From contig SUZC01000001.1 of assembly GCA_015060165.1 (NCBI GenBank), positions 62,001 to 126,000 of the forward strand: DNA of 64,000 nt. Reading direction: 5' to 3'. Positions 51,491 to 61,298 of the stretch are shown one piece after another. Source of the stretch: Rikenellaceae bacterium (GTDB lineage: Bacteria; Bacteroidota; Bacteroidia; Bacteroidales; Rikenellaceae). The notes beneath the pieces were generated by a model. The model was not told the DNA's origin, did not search any database, and was given only the letters and a program-made list of their open reading frames with translations. The translations under genes were made by a program, and so were the position numbers. Each line of letters begins with the position of its first letter. Within the stretch, counting starts at the first letter, position 1.

Positions 51491-52483
51491 TTATTGTTCG
51501 CTGATATATGTCTCCAGCAATCGGCCACGACCCTTAATTGTCACATTGTCAGCCTCGGCAGGAATTAAGACCACATCGGACTGCATCAGATGTTCTGTAT
51601 TGCCGTCCATTTCGACATCAATCTCACCATTGATGCAGGTATACAAGACAAACGAGTCACGTGAAATCACATCTCGTTCCAACTCACCATCGACTTCTAT
51701 TGCATTGATCGTGAAGTATGGGCAATCGATGAGCTTTACAGCTTCGTTTACAATTGGCTGATACTTTATATGACACTCCTCGCCACTCTTCGAAAAATCG
51801 ATAGCATCGATTGCCAGTGCAGTATGCAACTCTCGAGCATTCCCCTCGCTATCCACACGATTCCAATCGTATATGCGATATGTAACATCCGAAGTCTGCT
51901 GAATCTCCACAACCTTGATACCTTTACCCAATGCGTGAACTGTACCTGCAGGGATATAGAATACATCGCCAGCCTTCACCTCCACCTTATTGAGTTTCTC
52001 AGGCAAAGTATCTTCGTTGAGTGATTTGATAAACTCCTCACGAGTGATATTGTTATCCTTGAATCCTATATAGAGATATGAGCCCGGCTCGGCATCAATC
52101 ACATACCACATTTCGGTCTTACCATAAGAATCATGACGCTCAGCTGCCAAAGCATCATCGGGATGCACCTGAATCGACAAAATATTGTGACAATCTAACG
52201 TCTTCGCCAATAGCGGGAACGTCAGTCCATACTTCTCATAGACCTTGTCTCCAACGAGATTGCCCATATATACCTCGATAATCTCCTCCAGATTGTTCTT
52301 CTTCAAAAATCCGTTTGCAACAACCGAAATATTACCTTCAAGACCTGAGATATCCCAACTCTCGCCATACAACTTCCCAGGTGTGATACGCACACCTCTA
52401 TCGGCCTTGACATTCGCCAAGAACTCCTTTCCTCCCCATATTACCTCTTGCAGGCGAGGTATAAATCTTATAGGATAAAGCAT
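51491..52483 (-). CDS. manA: Class I mannose-6-phosphate isomerase
   Basis: PRLQEVIWGGKEF, LSIQVHPDDALAAERHDSYGKTEMWYV, GDVFYIPAGTVHALGKG; supplied ORF starts 52567 but MLYPIRFIPRL start at 52483 fits. Confidence 0.92.
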   Translation of the reverse strand: MLYPIRFIPRLQEVIWGGKEFLANVKADRGVRITPGKLYGESWDISGLEGNISVVANGFLKKNNLEEIIEVYMGNLVGDKVYEKYGLTFPLLAKTLDCHNILSIQVHPDDALAAERHDSYGKTEMWYVIDAEPGSYLYIGFKDNNITREEFIKSLNEDTLPEKLNKVEVKAGDVFYIPAGTVHALGKGIKVVEIQQTSDVTYRIYDWNRVDSEGNARELHTALAIDAIDFSKSGEECHIKYQPIVNEAVKLIDCPYFTINAIEVDGELERDVISRDSFVLYTCINGEIDVEMDGNTEHLMQSDVVLIPAEADNVTIKGRGRLLETYISEQ

Positions 52484-52538
52484 ATAACTATTTTTAACCA
52501 AACTAAACCTAACTCTATTAACTCTCTCCTTCTCTTCG

Positions 52539-53831
52539 TTACTCAAATAGAGCCTCCACAGCAGCAATCACCTCATCGGCCTCTACATTGAGTGGAAATA
52601 TCTTGCTCGGCTCCAAATATACCACATCGTGCTCGCGCTTGAAACGCTGCTCACCAGCACCGGTAATATTGAGCATAATTGTAGCATCTTTGTCAATTTT
52701 GCCCTCCTGCGCAGCCTTGATAAGGGTTGCAGTAGCAATCGCAGCAGCTGGATGAATATCAATTCCCTCCAACTCCTCAAACAACTTAGCCGCTTTACGA
52801 CCTTGCGCATTTGTTGCAACAAGGACCTCGCCATTAGTAGCCTTCAATGCATCATACAATCCACCCTTAATTCCATAAGGAGGCTTACGGTTCGAGAGAA
52901 CCTTTGCATCGATTATTGCCACATCACGACGAGCCTTATCGGCACTGTATGGCAACATTTCGCGAGAATCGGCTCTCCAGGCATCGTACATCGGAACAAA
53001 TGGAGCATTCTGCGAAACCATCAACTTCATCGTATTGCTTCCAAAACGACCATCCTCGATAAGTCGCATATTGGCCTCCCAAGCTGCGATTGCGCCTGTA
53101 CCGCTACCAACTGCCTGGAAATAGTAATCGGGAATTCGGCCAATAGTTGTAACTGCCGAAAGAACGGTCGTAGCCATACCATCGCGGCGAGCCACATTCT
53201 TAGCACCACCTTCGGCATAGAATTTAGGTGACTGCAAAGCCAAATCGCTCAGACGAATAGCATCGAAGTAATCACCACCTTTATCACAAGCGATAAGTTT
53301 CACGCAAGGATTAAGCGGTTTTTCGAACCACATAGCCGAGAGGTTGTCGGCTGGCACCGACAACAGCAATGGAATATTATTCTCTGAACACACTCTTGCA
53401 AATGCACGAGCGGTATTACCGGCAGAAGCCACCACCAAAATACGCTTCTCGTCGCTACCCATACGACCACATACGCTGAATGCCTCAGTCTCCTTGAACG
53501 AGCAGGTAGTCATTGCTGCACCGTGCATTGGAGAGTAGCCATTGAGTGTGATATAAAGATTTTTAAGTCCCAAATATTCAGCCAAACCCTTGCTTTTGAA
53601 TGTAACCGGAGCGGCCGAGCCTTTCAGCATTCGCTTCACCGGCAACCAGTCGCAGAAGGTATAAAATCCGAACTCATCACCCTTCAAATTGAGTTGCTTA
53701 TTCTTGTAGATAGCTCTCACGAGCGAAGGCTCAGTTGCCTCCTTATCCTCAAGAACCCAACCTGTATCCTCAAACTCACGATTTGTGGCCACACACATTA
53801 GTGTATATGACGTAGCTTCAAAATTCTCCAT
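52539..53831 (-). CDS. thrC: Threonine synthase
   Basis: PLP-enzyme motifs: VASAGNTARAFARVC, FQAVGSGTGAIAAWEA, NITGAGEQRFKRE. Confidence 0.85.
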   Translation of the reverse strand: MENFEATSYTLMCVATNREFEDTGWVLEDKEATEPSLVRAIYKNKQLNLKGDEFGFYTFCDWLPVKRMLKGSAAPVTFKSKGLAEYLGLKNLYITLNGYSPMHGAAMTTCSFKETEAFSVCGRMGSDEKRILVVASAGNTARAFARVCSENNIPLLLSVPADNLSAMWFEKPLNPCVKLIACDKGGDYFDAIRLSDLALQSPKFYAEGGAKNVARRDGMATTVLSAVTTIGRIPDYYFQAVGSGTGAIAAWEANMRLIEDGRFGSNTMKLMVSQNAPFVPMYDAWRADSREMLPYSADKARRDVAIIDAKVLSNRKPPYGIKGGLYDALKATNGEVLVATNAQGRKAAKLFEELEGIDIHPAAAIATATLIKAAQEGKIDKDATIMLNITGAGEQRFKREHDVVYLEPSKIFPLNVEADEVIAAVEALFE

Positions 53832-53959
53832 TTATTTTAGTTTTTAATCGATTTTCGCTTTGCAAAATTAACAATTTTACACAAAAGATGATGCTTTATC
53901 GCGACAAATTTGTACATTTGTGTTACGTAAACTAATGTTAATTCAAATAAAGAGCTTTT

Positions 53960-54679
53960 ATGAAACGTATTTTGCTTGTTTTAGCCCTGAGTACTATTAC
54001 ACTTTGCGGCTATTCACAGAAGAAGGATTGGGCAGCATTTGGCCGCTACGAGAAGGCTAATCAAGAGGTATTGGCAAGCGGTGTTCGCCCCGATGTCGTA
54101 TTTATGGGTAACTCTATCACTGACGGCTGGGCTGGCAAAGACCCTGAGTTCTTCAAGAAGAACAACTTTGTAGGTCGTGGTATCAGCGGACAGACCTCAT
54201 CAGAGATGTTGGTTCGTTTCCGTCGCGATGTCATCGACTTGAACCCTCGTTGTGTGGTTATTCTTTCAGGAACCAACGATATCGCTCAGAACAACGGAAA
54301 GATCAAACCAGAGAACACTTTGGGTAATATCATCTCAATGTGCGAGCTTGCACAGGCTAACGGCATCAAAGTTATCCTCTGCTCGGTTACTCCCACATCT
54401 GTATTTGGTTGGAGAAAGGATATCAATCCTGCTCCATTGATTCTTGAGATGAACAAGCTTATCCGCGCATATGCCGAGGCTAACAACATCTACTATTTGG
54501 ACTACCACCCTGCTCTCACGGACGAGAAAGGTGGTCTTCCTGCTAAGTGGAGCCATGACACCTGCCACCCCAACTTGGAGTGCTACCGCACGATTATGGA
54601 GCCTATGGTATGCGAGGCTATCGACAAGGTGTTGAAGACTCCTAAGAAGAAGCGTCACACTCCGATGCCAGTAAAATAA
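53960..54679 (+). CDS. GDSL/SGNH-family lipase/esterase
   Basis: VFMGNSITDGWAG, GRGISGQTSSEMLVRF, ILSGTNDIAQNNG, DTCHPN. Confidence 0.9.
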   Translation: MKRILLVLALSTITLCGYSQKKDWAAFGRYEKANQEVLASGVRPDVVFMGNSITDGWAGKDPEFFKKNNFVGRGISGQTSSEMLVRFRRDVIDLNPRCVVILSGTNDIAQNNGKIKPENTLGNIISMCELAQANGIKVILCSVTPTSVFGWRKDINPAPLILEMNKLIRAYAEANNIYYLDYHPALTDEKGGLPAKWSHDTCHPNLECYRTIMEPMVCEAIDKVLKTPKKKRHTPMPVK

Positions 54680-54703
54680 GTGTAATCACACTTTCTAATA
54701 CCT

Positions 54704-54742
54704 ACCACCGAGAATGGAGAATCCCATCTCGGTGGTTTTTAT
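54704..54742 (+). terminator. Terminator after GDSL gene
   Basis: CCACCGAGA...TCTCGGTGG then TTTTTATTTT. Confidence 0.85.
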
Positions 54743-54893
54743 TTTCCGCCCTACAACTACCCTAAAACATACGCAAGCCGATATTTAAACCAATTTATCA
54801 TAATGGGTTCAATCTTATGCATAAAACTTGCGCCCCGGGAAACAATTTTCGATGATTATCACTATTTTTGCGACATAAAAGAAGTTTACGCAT

Positions 54894-55988
54894 ATGAAAT
54901 TTATCTTCTCGGGAATGATGATTGCCTATCTCGGTGGCAACATATATGTATTTATCAGAGCATTGCAGATGCTATCGAGTTGTCCGCTAGCTATCAAGAT
55001 AATATTCTCCATTCTCTTTTGGATTGTAGCATCGGCCCTATTTATCGCCATCGGAGTTCGCGATGTAGCTATGCCAGCCGTCGTATTAAAGAGTCTATTT
55101 ACGTTAGGCTCAATCTGGATGGTATTTTTACTTTATATGGTATTATCACTACTCGTTTGCGACATTGCCCACCTATTCGTTCCACAATTCAAATATGGTT
55201 TTTGGTATGCACTTGCATTCACGATAACAGTGCTTATATATGGTCACATTAACTATCTCAACCCGCAAATCGTTGAGCTTGACATTTCGCTTGACAAGCC
55301 AATCGAAGGTGGAGAGGTTAATATTGTCGCTATAAGCGATGTGCATTTAGGCGAGGGTACGGGCAAACATAAAATGCAACGCTATGCCGAGATGATAAAC
55401 GCCCAAAATCCCGATTTAATACTCATAGCAGGTGATTTGATTGACAATAGCACAACTCCGCTATATCGCGAAAAGATGAACCAGGAGTTATCGCAACTGA
55501 AAGCCTCAATGGGGATATATATGGTTCCAGGCAACCACGAATATATTAGCGGAATCGACAAAGCGGCACAATTCTTGACCTCGACACCCATTACACTGCT
55601 TCGCGATTCAATAGTATCACTTCCTAACGGGATACAGATTATAGGTCGTGACGACCGTAGCAATCGCCATCGCAAACCGCTTCGCAATATGATTGACGAT
55701 GCCAACCGTTCGCACCCCATAATCGTACTGGACCATCAACCGTATCGACTCTCGCAAAGCGATTCATTGAAGGTCGACTTACAGATCAGTGGTCACACCC
55801 ATCGTGGCCAAGTATGGCCAATCAGCCTACTTACCGACAAGATGTACGAGCAGAGTTACGGCTATCGTAAATGGTCTCATTCACACATCTATGTATCGTG
55901 TGGACTATCGTTGTGGGGACCTCCGTTTCGAATAGGCACACGCAGCGACATGGCAGTGATTAGACTTAGAGGCAACAATGCCCAATAA
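54894..55988 (+). CDS. Membrane-anchored metallophosphoesterase (YkuE-like)
   Basis: ISDVHLGEG, IAGDLIDNS, VPGNHEYISG, ISGHTHRGQVWP; N-terminal TM helices. Confidence 0.92.
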   Translation: MKFIFSGMMIAYLGGNIYVFIRALQMLSSCPLAIKIIFSILFWIVASALFIAIGVRDVAMPAVVLKSLFTLGSIWMVFLLYMVLSLLVCDIAHLFVPQFKYGFWYALAFTITVLIYGHINYLNPQIVELDISLDKPIEGGEVNIVAISDVHLGEGTGKHKMQRYAEMINAQNPDLILIAGDLIDNSTTPLYREKMNQELSQLKASMGIYMVPGNHEYISGIDKAAQFLTSTPITLLRDSIVSLPNGIQIIGRDDRSNRHRKPLRNMIDDANRSHPIIVLDHQPYRLSQSDSLKVDLQISGHTHRGQVWPISLLTDKMYEQSYGYRKWSHSHIYVSCGLSLWGPPFRIGTRSDMAVIRLRGNNAQ

Positions 55989-55996
55989 TATAGAAG

Positions 55997-57193
55997 ATGA
56001 AAGAGTCAAATAACATACCGAAAGAGAAATTATGGAATGGCAACTATGTGAAGATATGGTTGGCCAACTTTATGATTTTCTTCTCTTTTATGTTGCTCAC
56101 ACCACTCCTGCCAACCTACCTGAGCGAGACATTTCACGCAGACAAGGACACGATTGGTATGGTTCTGTCGGGCTACACCATTACAGCACTTGTGATACGT
56201 TCGCTGAGTGGATATATGGTCGACAGTTTTCCGCGACGCATTGTACTCGTAGCAAGTTATGCTCTGTTTTGTCTCTTTTTTGCCGGATATATCATAGCCG
56301 GATCATTACTGTTGTTCACGATTGTACGCACCCTGCACGGCGCACCATTTGGAGCAACCACTGTATCAAACAGTACCGTAGCAATTGATGTTCTACCATC
56401 ATCACGCAGAGCCGAAGGTATCGGGTATTATGGTCTGAGCAACAATATCGCAACAGCCATAAGTCCGACAGTAGCTCTTTTGATATATGGTATGTACGGC
56501 GATTTCAACACTCTTTTTTGGTTGGCATTCATCACCTCGGCTATCGGCTTGGCTTTCACAGCTAGTGCAAAACTCCCCCACCGACCTCCTATCAAAAAGC
56601 AAGAGCGTTTGTCGCTCGACCGATTTATTTTGCTAAAAGGTTGGAGCCAAGGATTGTCAATTATCTGCTTCGCCTTCTCATACGGAATACTTGCCACATA
56701 TATTGCAATTTATGGCAAGGAAGAATTGGGCATTACAAGCGGAACAGGATTGTTTTTTGCGCTATTGGCCATAGGATTGATATGCTCACGTCTAATCGGC
56801 TCACGCACCCTGCGCAAGGGCAAAATCGTCCAAAACGCATCGGCAGGCATAATTATAGCCATGCTCGGATATCTGATGTTTGCGGCCCTGCACAACAAAG
56901 TGGGTTACTATGGCGCTGCACTTGTGATAGGTCTCGGCAACGGACATATGTTCCCTGCATTCCAGACAATGTTTATCAACTTAGCAACCAATAAACAGCG
57001 CGGCACAGCCAACTCTACCATGCTCGTCTCATGGGATATCGGCATAGGCCTTGGCATCTTAGCGGGAGGTATCGCAGCCGAACATTTCGGATACGGAGCA
57101 GCCTTTTGGAGCGCATGGGTAGTAAATGTTGCAGGTATGTTGGCGTTTTTTGCGTATGGTCGCCGAGCCTACCTTAAAGGTAAATTAAGATAA
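55997..57193 (+). CDS. MFS transporter
   Basis: 12-TM layout; MLLTPLLPTYLSETFHADKDTIGMVLSGYTITALVIRSLSGYMVD. Confidence 0.92.
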   Translation: MKESNNIPKEKLWNGNYVKIWLANFMIFFSFMLLTPLLPTYLSETFHADKDTIGMVLSGYTITALVIRSLSGYMVDSFPRRIVLVASYALFCLFFAGYIIAGSLLLFTIVRTLHGAPFGATTVSNSTVAIDVLPSSRRAEGIGYYGLSNNIATAISPTVALLIYGMYGDFNTLFWLAFITSAIGLAFTASAKLPHRPPIKKQERLSLDRFILLKGWSQGLSIICFAFSYGILATYIAIYGKEELGITSGTGLFFALLAIGLICSRLIGSRTLRKGKIVQNASAGIIIAMLGYLMFAALHNKVGYYGAALVIGLGNGHMFPAFQTMFINLATNKQRGTANSTMLVSWDIGIGLGILAGGIAAEHFGYGAAFWSAWVVNVAGMLAFFAYGRRAYLKGKLR

Positions 57194-57250
57194 ACTGCCG
57201 AAATCACAGCAAGACTTCCTAACGCCTTATAGAAAACCGTAACACAAAAA

Positions 57251-57283
57251 AAAGATTGCCCACGAATCACGCGGGCAATCTTT
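57251..57283. terminator. Bidirectional terminator
   Basis: AAAGATTGCCC...GGGCAATCTTT between convergent MFS and AsmA genes. Confidence 0.8.
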
Positions 57284-57302
57284 ATCAAAATATCTCAAAT
57301 CA

Positions 57303-59822
57303 CTATTTCTTCTTTTTGAATAAGTCGAGTACCTTACCAACGGTCTCAGCAGCCTTTGTCTGCTTGTTGGTAGCGGTTGAGTCGGCTGCATCGCCATTTG
57401 TGTTTGAGCCAACAAGTTTCTGTCCCAAACCTGTCAAAGCTTGCTTTGCGGCCTGTTTTGCCAAACTCTCCATATCTATACCCACCTTCGGAGAAGAGAA
57501 TGTTCCACCAATGGTCATATCCACCGTTCCAAGTTTCGATACAGCACCAGCCGACGCCGGAAGAGTAATCTTTCCTCGGTAATCGATTGTCTGATCAAGA
57601 CCTGTTGAACCGGAAAGATTCATCGTATAATCACCCATCTTGATATCAAACGGCTTGGTATTCACACGACCTTCGGCAATAGTAAAGTCAATTTTCAAAT
57701 CCTTCACCTTAGTCTCTTTGAGCGAAGGTTTTTTAACGATATCAGCCACTTGATTGATAAACTTGACATCGCTAAGGCTCAAATCCTTTGTAGTAAGACT
57801 GCCATTACCATTTAGCGATTTCATCACCGGGCTCATCTGATCATCGAGCAAAGTGTTAACCTTCATATTTCCAGAGAAATTACCCTTCAAGTTTGAGAAA
57901 ATAGGGGCAAATTGCTGAACCATATCAAGTTCTTTGTATGCCTGAGCAAAACTGATATTATTAAGAGCAAATCCCGCATCCAAACGAGCTGGATTGTTGG
58001 CAGGAGTTGCATACGAGCCATTCACTACTACACCGCCACCCATAGTATTGAGCGACAGATTCTGCATATCCACCTTGCTGTCTTTCACAATCAACAGACC
58101 CTTCACGTCAGAGAACTTCATCTTCGCCATCAACACCTCCTTGAAGTTGGCCTGCATACGGAAATCAATGTTATCGGGGATACGAATCACACCCATTGCA
58201 GCTGAATCAGCCACTTGAGCAGTCTCCTCGGTTGCAGGTGCCGTAGCCGACTCTTCGGATGACATAAAATCATTAAGATTGAGCTTGCTACTGTTTACAT
58301 TAAGTGTTCCCTTCAAAGTTGTTCCCTTGAATACAAATCCGAGATAGTTTTCAAAACGGCTATCGAGCGTGATATCGTTAGAGCCGACATTGATTGTAGT
58401 CTTGCTAAGCTCCAGGTATTGCGGCGAGAAGCTGAAAGTTGACTGTTTGATATCTACCTCAGGCATATCAGCAAGTGTCAACTTCATATCACTCAAGTTA
58501 ACACTACCCTGAGCCTGAACCTTGTCATACTGTCCCTTATCGATATACGACATACAGCCATTAAGGTTCATATCGGCATTTATCAATCCATTCAAATTCA
58601 TATCCTCCATCGGATAGACATCTTTGATCTTACCCAAATCGAGCTTACCCTTTGCGGCTACGTTAAATTTCAAATCGCTCATAGGCGTAGCCACATCGGC
58701 CGTTACTGTAAATGGGTTGCCTGCAAGTGTAAAGCTAAACGGATTGACGTTTACGGTTGTAGCATCGATACTTCCTCCTGGATTCTTCACCGTAGCTGCT
58801 ATATTGATACCATCGACTCCGGCCGGCAACGACGGATAACGGAACATAGCATTCTTTACGTTGAGTGCCACATCGAATTGTGGGACACAATCATCGCCCA
58901 CCATCTTACCCTTGGCGTAGGCCGACAATGTAGCGACGCCATCGGTCTTCAACCCTTCAAAATCTTTGGCATAGATAGCAGGAATAAGCGATAAAATCTC
59001 CTTGAAACCAACCTCATTGGTATTGAGTTTAAGATCCATATCCATACCATCGTCCAACATAGCAACCCAGCCATCAATGGCTGCGCGAATAGCATTCAGA
59101 CTCAACTCATTATCTTTGAGTGTAAATTTCATACTCTTCAAATCGGCATCAACATCCATATCTGCCTTGATTGCTGCACGATTCAAAAATGGCACACCAC
59201 CCGAACGGAATGTGAGCGACGGAGTCTCGGCTTTTAGTTTAACGGTTGTGTTGTCGCTACCGAAATCACCCGAACAAGTCGCATCGAAATCAAGCAAAGC
59301 AGCATACATTCCACCCTGACGATCGTCGTATACAACATCCAAGTCACTTACTGACAATTTCTTAAGGCTCACCTTGAATGCACTTGGATCAGAGCTATCC
59401 TCCACCGCTTCTGTCTGCTCGCCAGAACTTTTCATCACATCCCAATTAACCTTTCCATCTTCAAGCACGATAGCCTTAAGGCGAGTATCATCGACAATCA
59501 CCTTCGATACCTCATAACCACTATCACCAAAAAGCGACATCAAATTTACCGCGGCCGTTAACTCGCCAGCATAGACAAGAGTATCGTTCTCAAACTCATC
59601 GACACCCTTCAACCAAAAATCTTTCAGTGTAATTGACGCCGATGGGAAATTACGAATCAAGCTCAAATCGAGAGCTTCGAAATCGAACTGCGCATTTAGC
59701 AGCTTATTACCCTCCTGTTTAACAATAGTTTCCAACTTACCCTTAAAGGCAAATGGGAGTACCATCAACAATACTAAAAGCACCGCTACGATGCTCATAG
59801 TAATTTTCAGTAATTTCTTCAT
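57303..59822 (-). CDS. AsmA family protein
   Basis: 839 aa, N-terminal TM; LNAQFDFEALDLSLIRNFPSASITLKDFWLKG; C-terminal TMNLSGSTGLDQTIDYRGKITLP. Confidence 0.9.
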   Translation of the reverse strand: MKKLLKITMSIVAVLLVLLMVLPFAFKGKLETIVKQEGNKLLNAQFDFEALDLSLIRNFPSASITLKDFWLKGVDEFENDTLVYAGELTAAVNLMSLFGDSGYEVSKVIVDDTRLKAIVLEDGKVNWDVMKSSGEQTEAVEDSSDPSAFKVSLKKLSVSDLDVVYDDRQGGMYAALLDFDATCSGDFGSDNTTVKLKAETPSLTFRSGGVPFLNRAAIKADMDVDADLKSMKFTLKDNELSLNAIRAAIDGWVAMLDDGMDMDLKLNTNEVGFKEILSLIPAIYAKDFEGLKTDGVATLSAYAKGKMVGDDCVPQFDVALNVKNAMFRYPSLPAGVDGINIAATVKNPGGSIDATTVNVNPFSFTLAGNPFTVTADVATPMSDLKFNVAAKGKLDLGKIKDVYPMEDMNLNGLINADMNLNGCMSYIDKGQYDKVQAQGSVNLSDMKLTLADMPEVDIKQSTFSFSPQYLELSKTTINVGSNDITLDSRFENYLGFVFKGTTLKGTLNVNSSKLNLNDFMSSEESATAPATEETAQVADSAAMGVIRIPDNIDFRMQANFKEVLMAKMKFSDVKGLLIVKDSKVDMQNLSLNTMGGGVVVNGSYATPANNPARLDAGFALNNISFAQAYKELDMVQQFAPIFSNLKGNFSGNMKVNTLLDDQMSPVMKSLNGNGSLTTKDLSLSDVKFINQVADIVKKPSLKETKVKDLKIDFTIAEGRVNTKPFDIKMGDYTMNLSGSTGLDQTIDYRGKITLPASAGAVSKLGTVDMTIGGTFSSPKVGIDMESLAKQAAKQALTGLGQKLVGSNTNGDAADSTATNKQTKAAETVGKVLDLFKKKK

Positions 59823-60097
59823 AGCTTATTTTTATTTAATCCTCATTCAATGTATTGCACTCTCCGAAAATAAGCTGTATATGCAAAAACATATGCACAC
59901 CTTTCACCATAATACAAAGATACACAGATAATCGAAAATAAGCAACACCCAACACATCCGATTTAAGCACAAAATTAACATATTCGTACTCCTGTCCTAG
60001 GCTCACGTACAAATAAGACTGCCATATACCCAAAAACTTTTTTTCACAATCGCAAAAATAGTTTTATCTTTGTCTACAAACCTATAAAAACACTCAA

Positions 60098-61225
60098 ATG
60101 AAGATTGGAAAACTCTTACACACAGCAATATTTATTGCTATTGCTATTCTCTTTATCAATTGCACTCACAACAAACCTACAATCGAATGGGATTCCTCTT
60201 CGCTTTCATACATCACACCAGGCAATTACGCACGAATAAAGCGTGTAGACAATCATCACGCATTGGTTTACAACATAGGCAGCCGAGCATACATACGATT
60301 CAGCGATGACGAATGCGACACATGGTCGGAGCCCTCAATTGTAGCCCAAAACGACAAATACATATATACCAACTGCGAATTATTGCAACTTCAAAACCGA
60401 CAACTGCTCTATATGTGGAATGCAAGGCCGCGCAAAGGGACCAATCTTAGCTACAAGATTATGTATTCGCTATCGAGCAATGGAGGCAAAGATTGGAGCC
60501 CTGAGCAAGACTTATATATTGCCGACTCAACATTCAATAACGGATGTTGGGAGCCTATCGCATTGCAACTACCAGATGGCGAATTACAGATATATTTCGC
60601 CAACGAAAGTCCTTACAGAGAGAGCAACGAACAGGAAATCACTTTGATGCGGTCATTTGACAATGGACATAGTTGGGGTAAGGCTGAAAAGATATCATTC
60701 AGAGCAAACAAACGCGATGGAATGGCTTCACCCATCTATCTCCCCCACTCTAATCAGATCGCGGTAGCTATCGAAGATAATGGCATACGTGGCAGATTCA
60801 AACCTGTAATTGTACGCACAAACAACAATTGGGAAGATGGCTGCGTAACCAGCGACGACCTTCGCCGCGAAGAGGCTATTGCCGAAGAGTACAAGCTGCA
60901 CGATACGATCTATGCAGGTGCTCCTTATCTTATCAGATTAGGTGACGACTTCACTCTACTGTCAATTCAATCTACTGAATTTCGTAAGGGTCGCAACGAA
61001 CGCTATGCCAATATGCAGGTTTACGTTGGCGATAAGGATGCTCGCAACTTCAGCAACCGTTCAACACCTGTGCCGAATTTAGCCGAAGATGGCAATGCAC
61101 TATGGAACTCTATTTTCCAAATAAATTCCAACACAGTAATTGCCGTAATGGATATGAACAGCAGCGCTGCCGAAAAACGTGGTATATGGACTATAAAAGG
61201 CAAGATTGTAAAGAATAAACGATAA
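60098..61225 (+). CDS. Sialidase-like (BNR/Asp-box) lipoprotein
   Basis: Lipobox ILFINC; Asp-box repeats SDDECDTW, SSNGGKDW, SFDNGHSW. Confidence 0.85.
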   Translation: MKIGKLLHTAIFIAIAILFINCTHNKPTIEWDSSSLSYITPGNYARIKRVDNHHALVYNIGSRAYIRFSDDECDTWSEPSIVAQNDKYIYTNCELLQLQNRQLLYMWNARPRKGTNLSYKIMYSLSSNGGKDWSPEQDLYIADSTFNNGCWEPIALQLPDGELQIYFANESPYRESNEQEITLMRSFDNGHSWGKAEKISFRANKRDGMASPIYLPHSNQIAVAIEDNGIRGRFKPVIVRTNNNWEDGCVTSDDLRREEAIAEEYKLHDTIYAGAPYLIRLGDDFTLLSIQSTEFRKGRNERYANMQVYVGDKDARNFSNRSTPVPNLAEDGNALWNSIFQINSNTVIAVMDMNSSAAEKRGIWTIKGKIVKNKR

Positions 61226-61242
61226 TTAAACCTATGGTTAAA

Positions 61243-61279
61243 ATAATAGCGGATAAACAATTGATTTATCCGCTATTAT
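61243..61279. terminator. Bidirectional terminator-like hairpin
   Basis: ATAATAGCGGATAAA-CAATTGA-TTTATCCGCTATTAT, perfect 15-bp stem. Confidence 0.75.
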
Positions 61280-61298
61280 AATTATCGTACCATTGCTA

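Noticed and set aside
54803-55252. 149-aa ORF overlapping the metallophosphoesterase start
   Set aside because: Alternative frame over a gene with clear metallophosphoesterase motifs.
56032-56388. 118-aa ORF overlapping the MFS transporter
   Set aside because: Frame-shifted reading of the MFS coding sequence.
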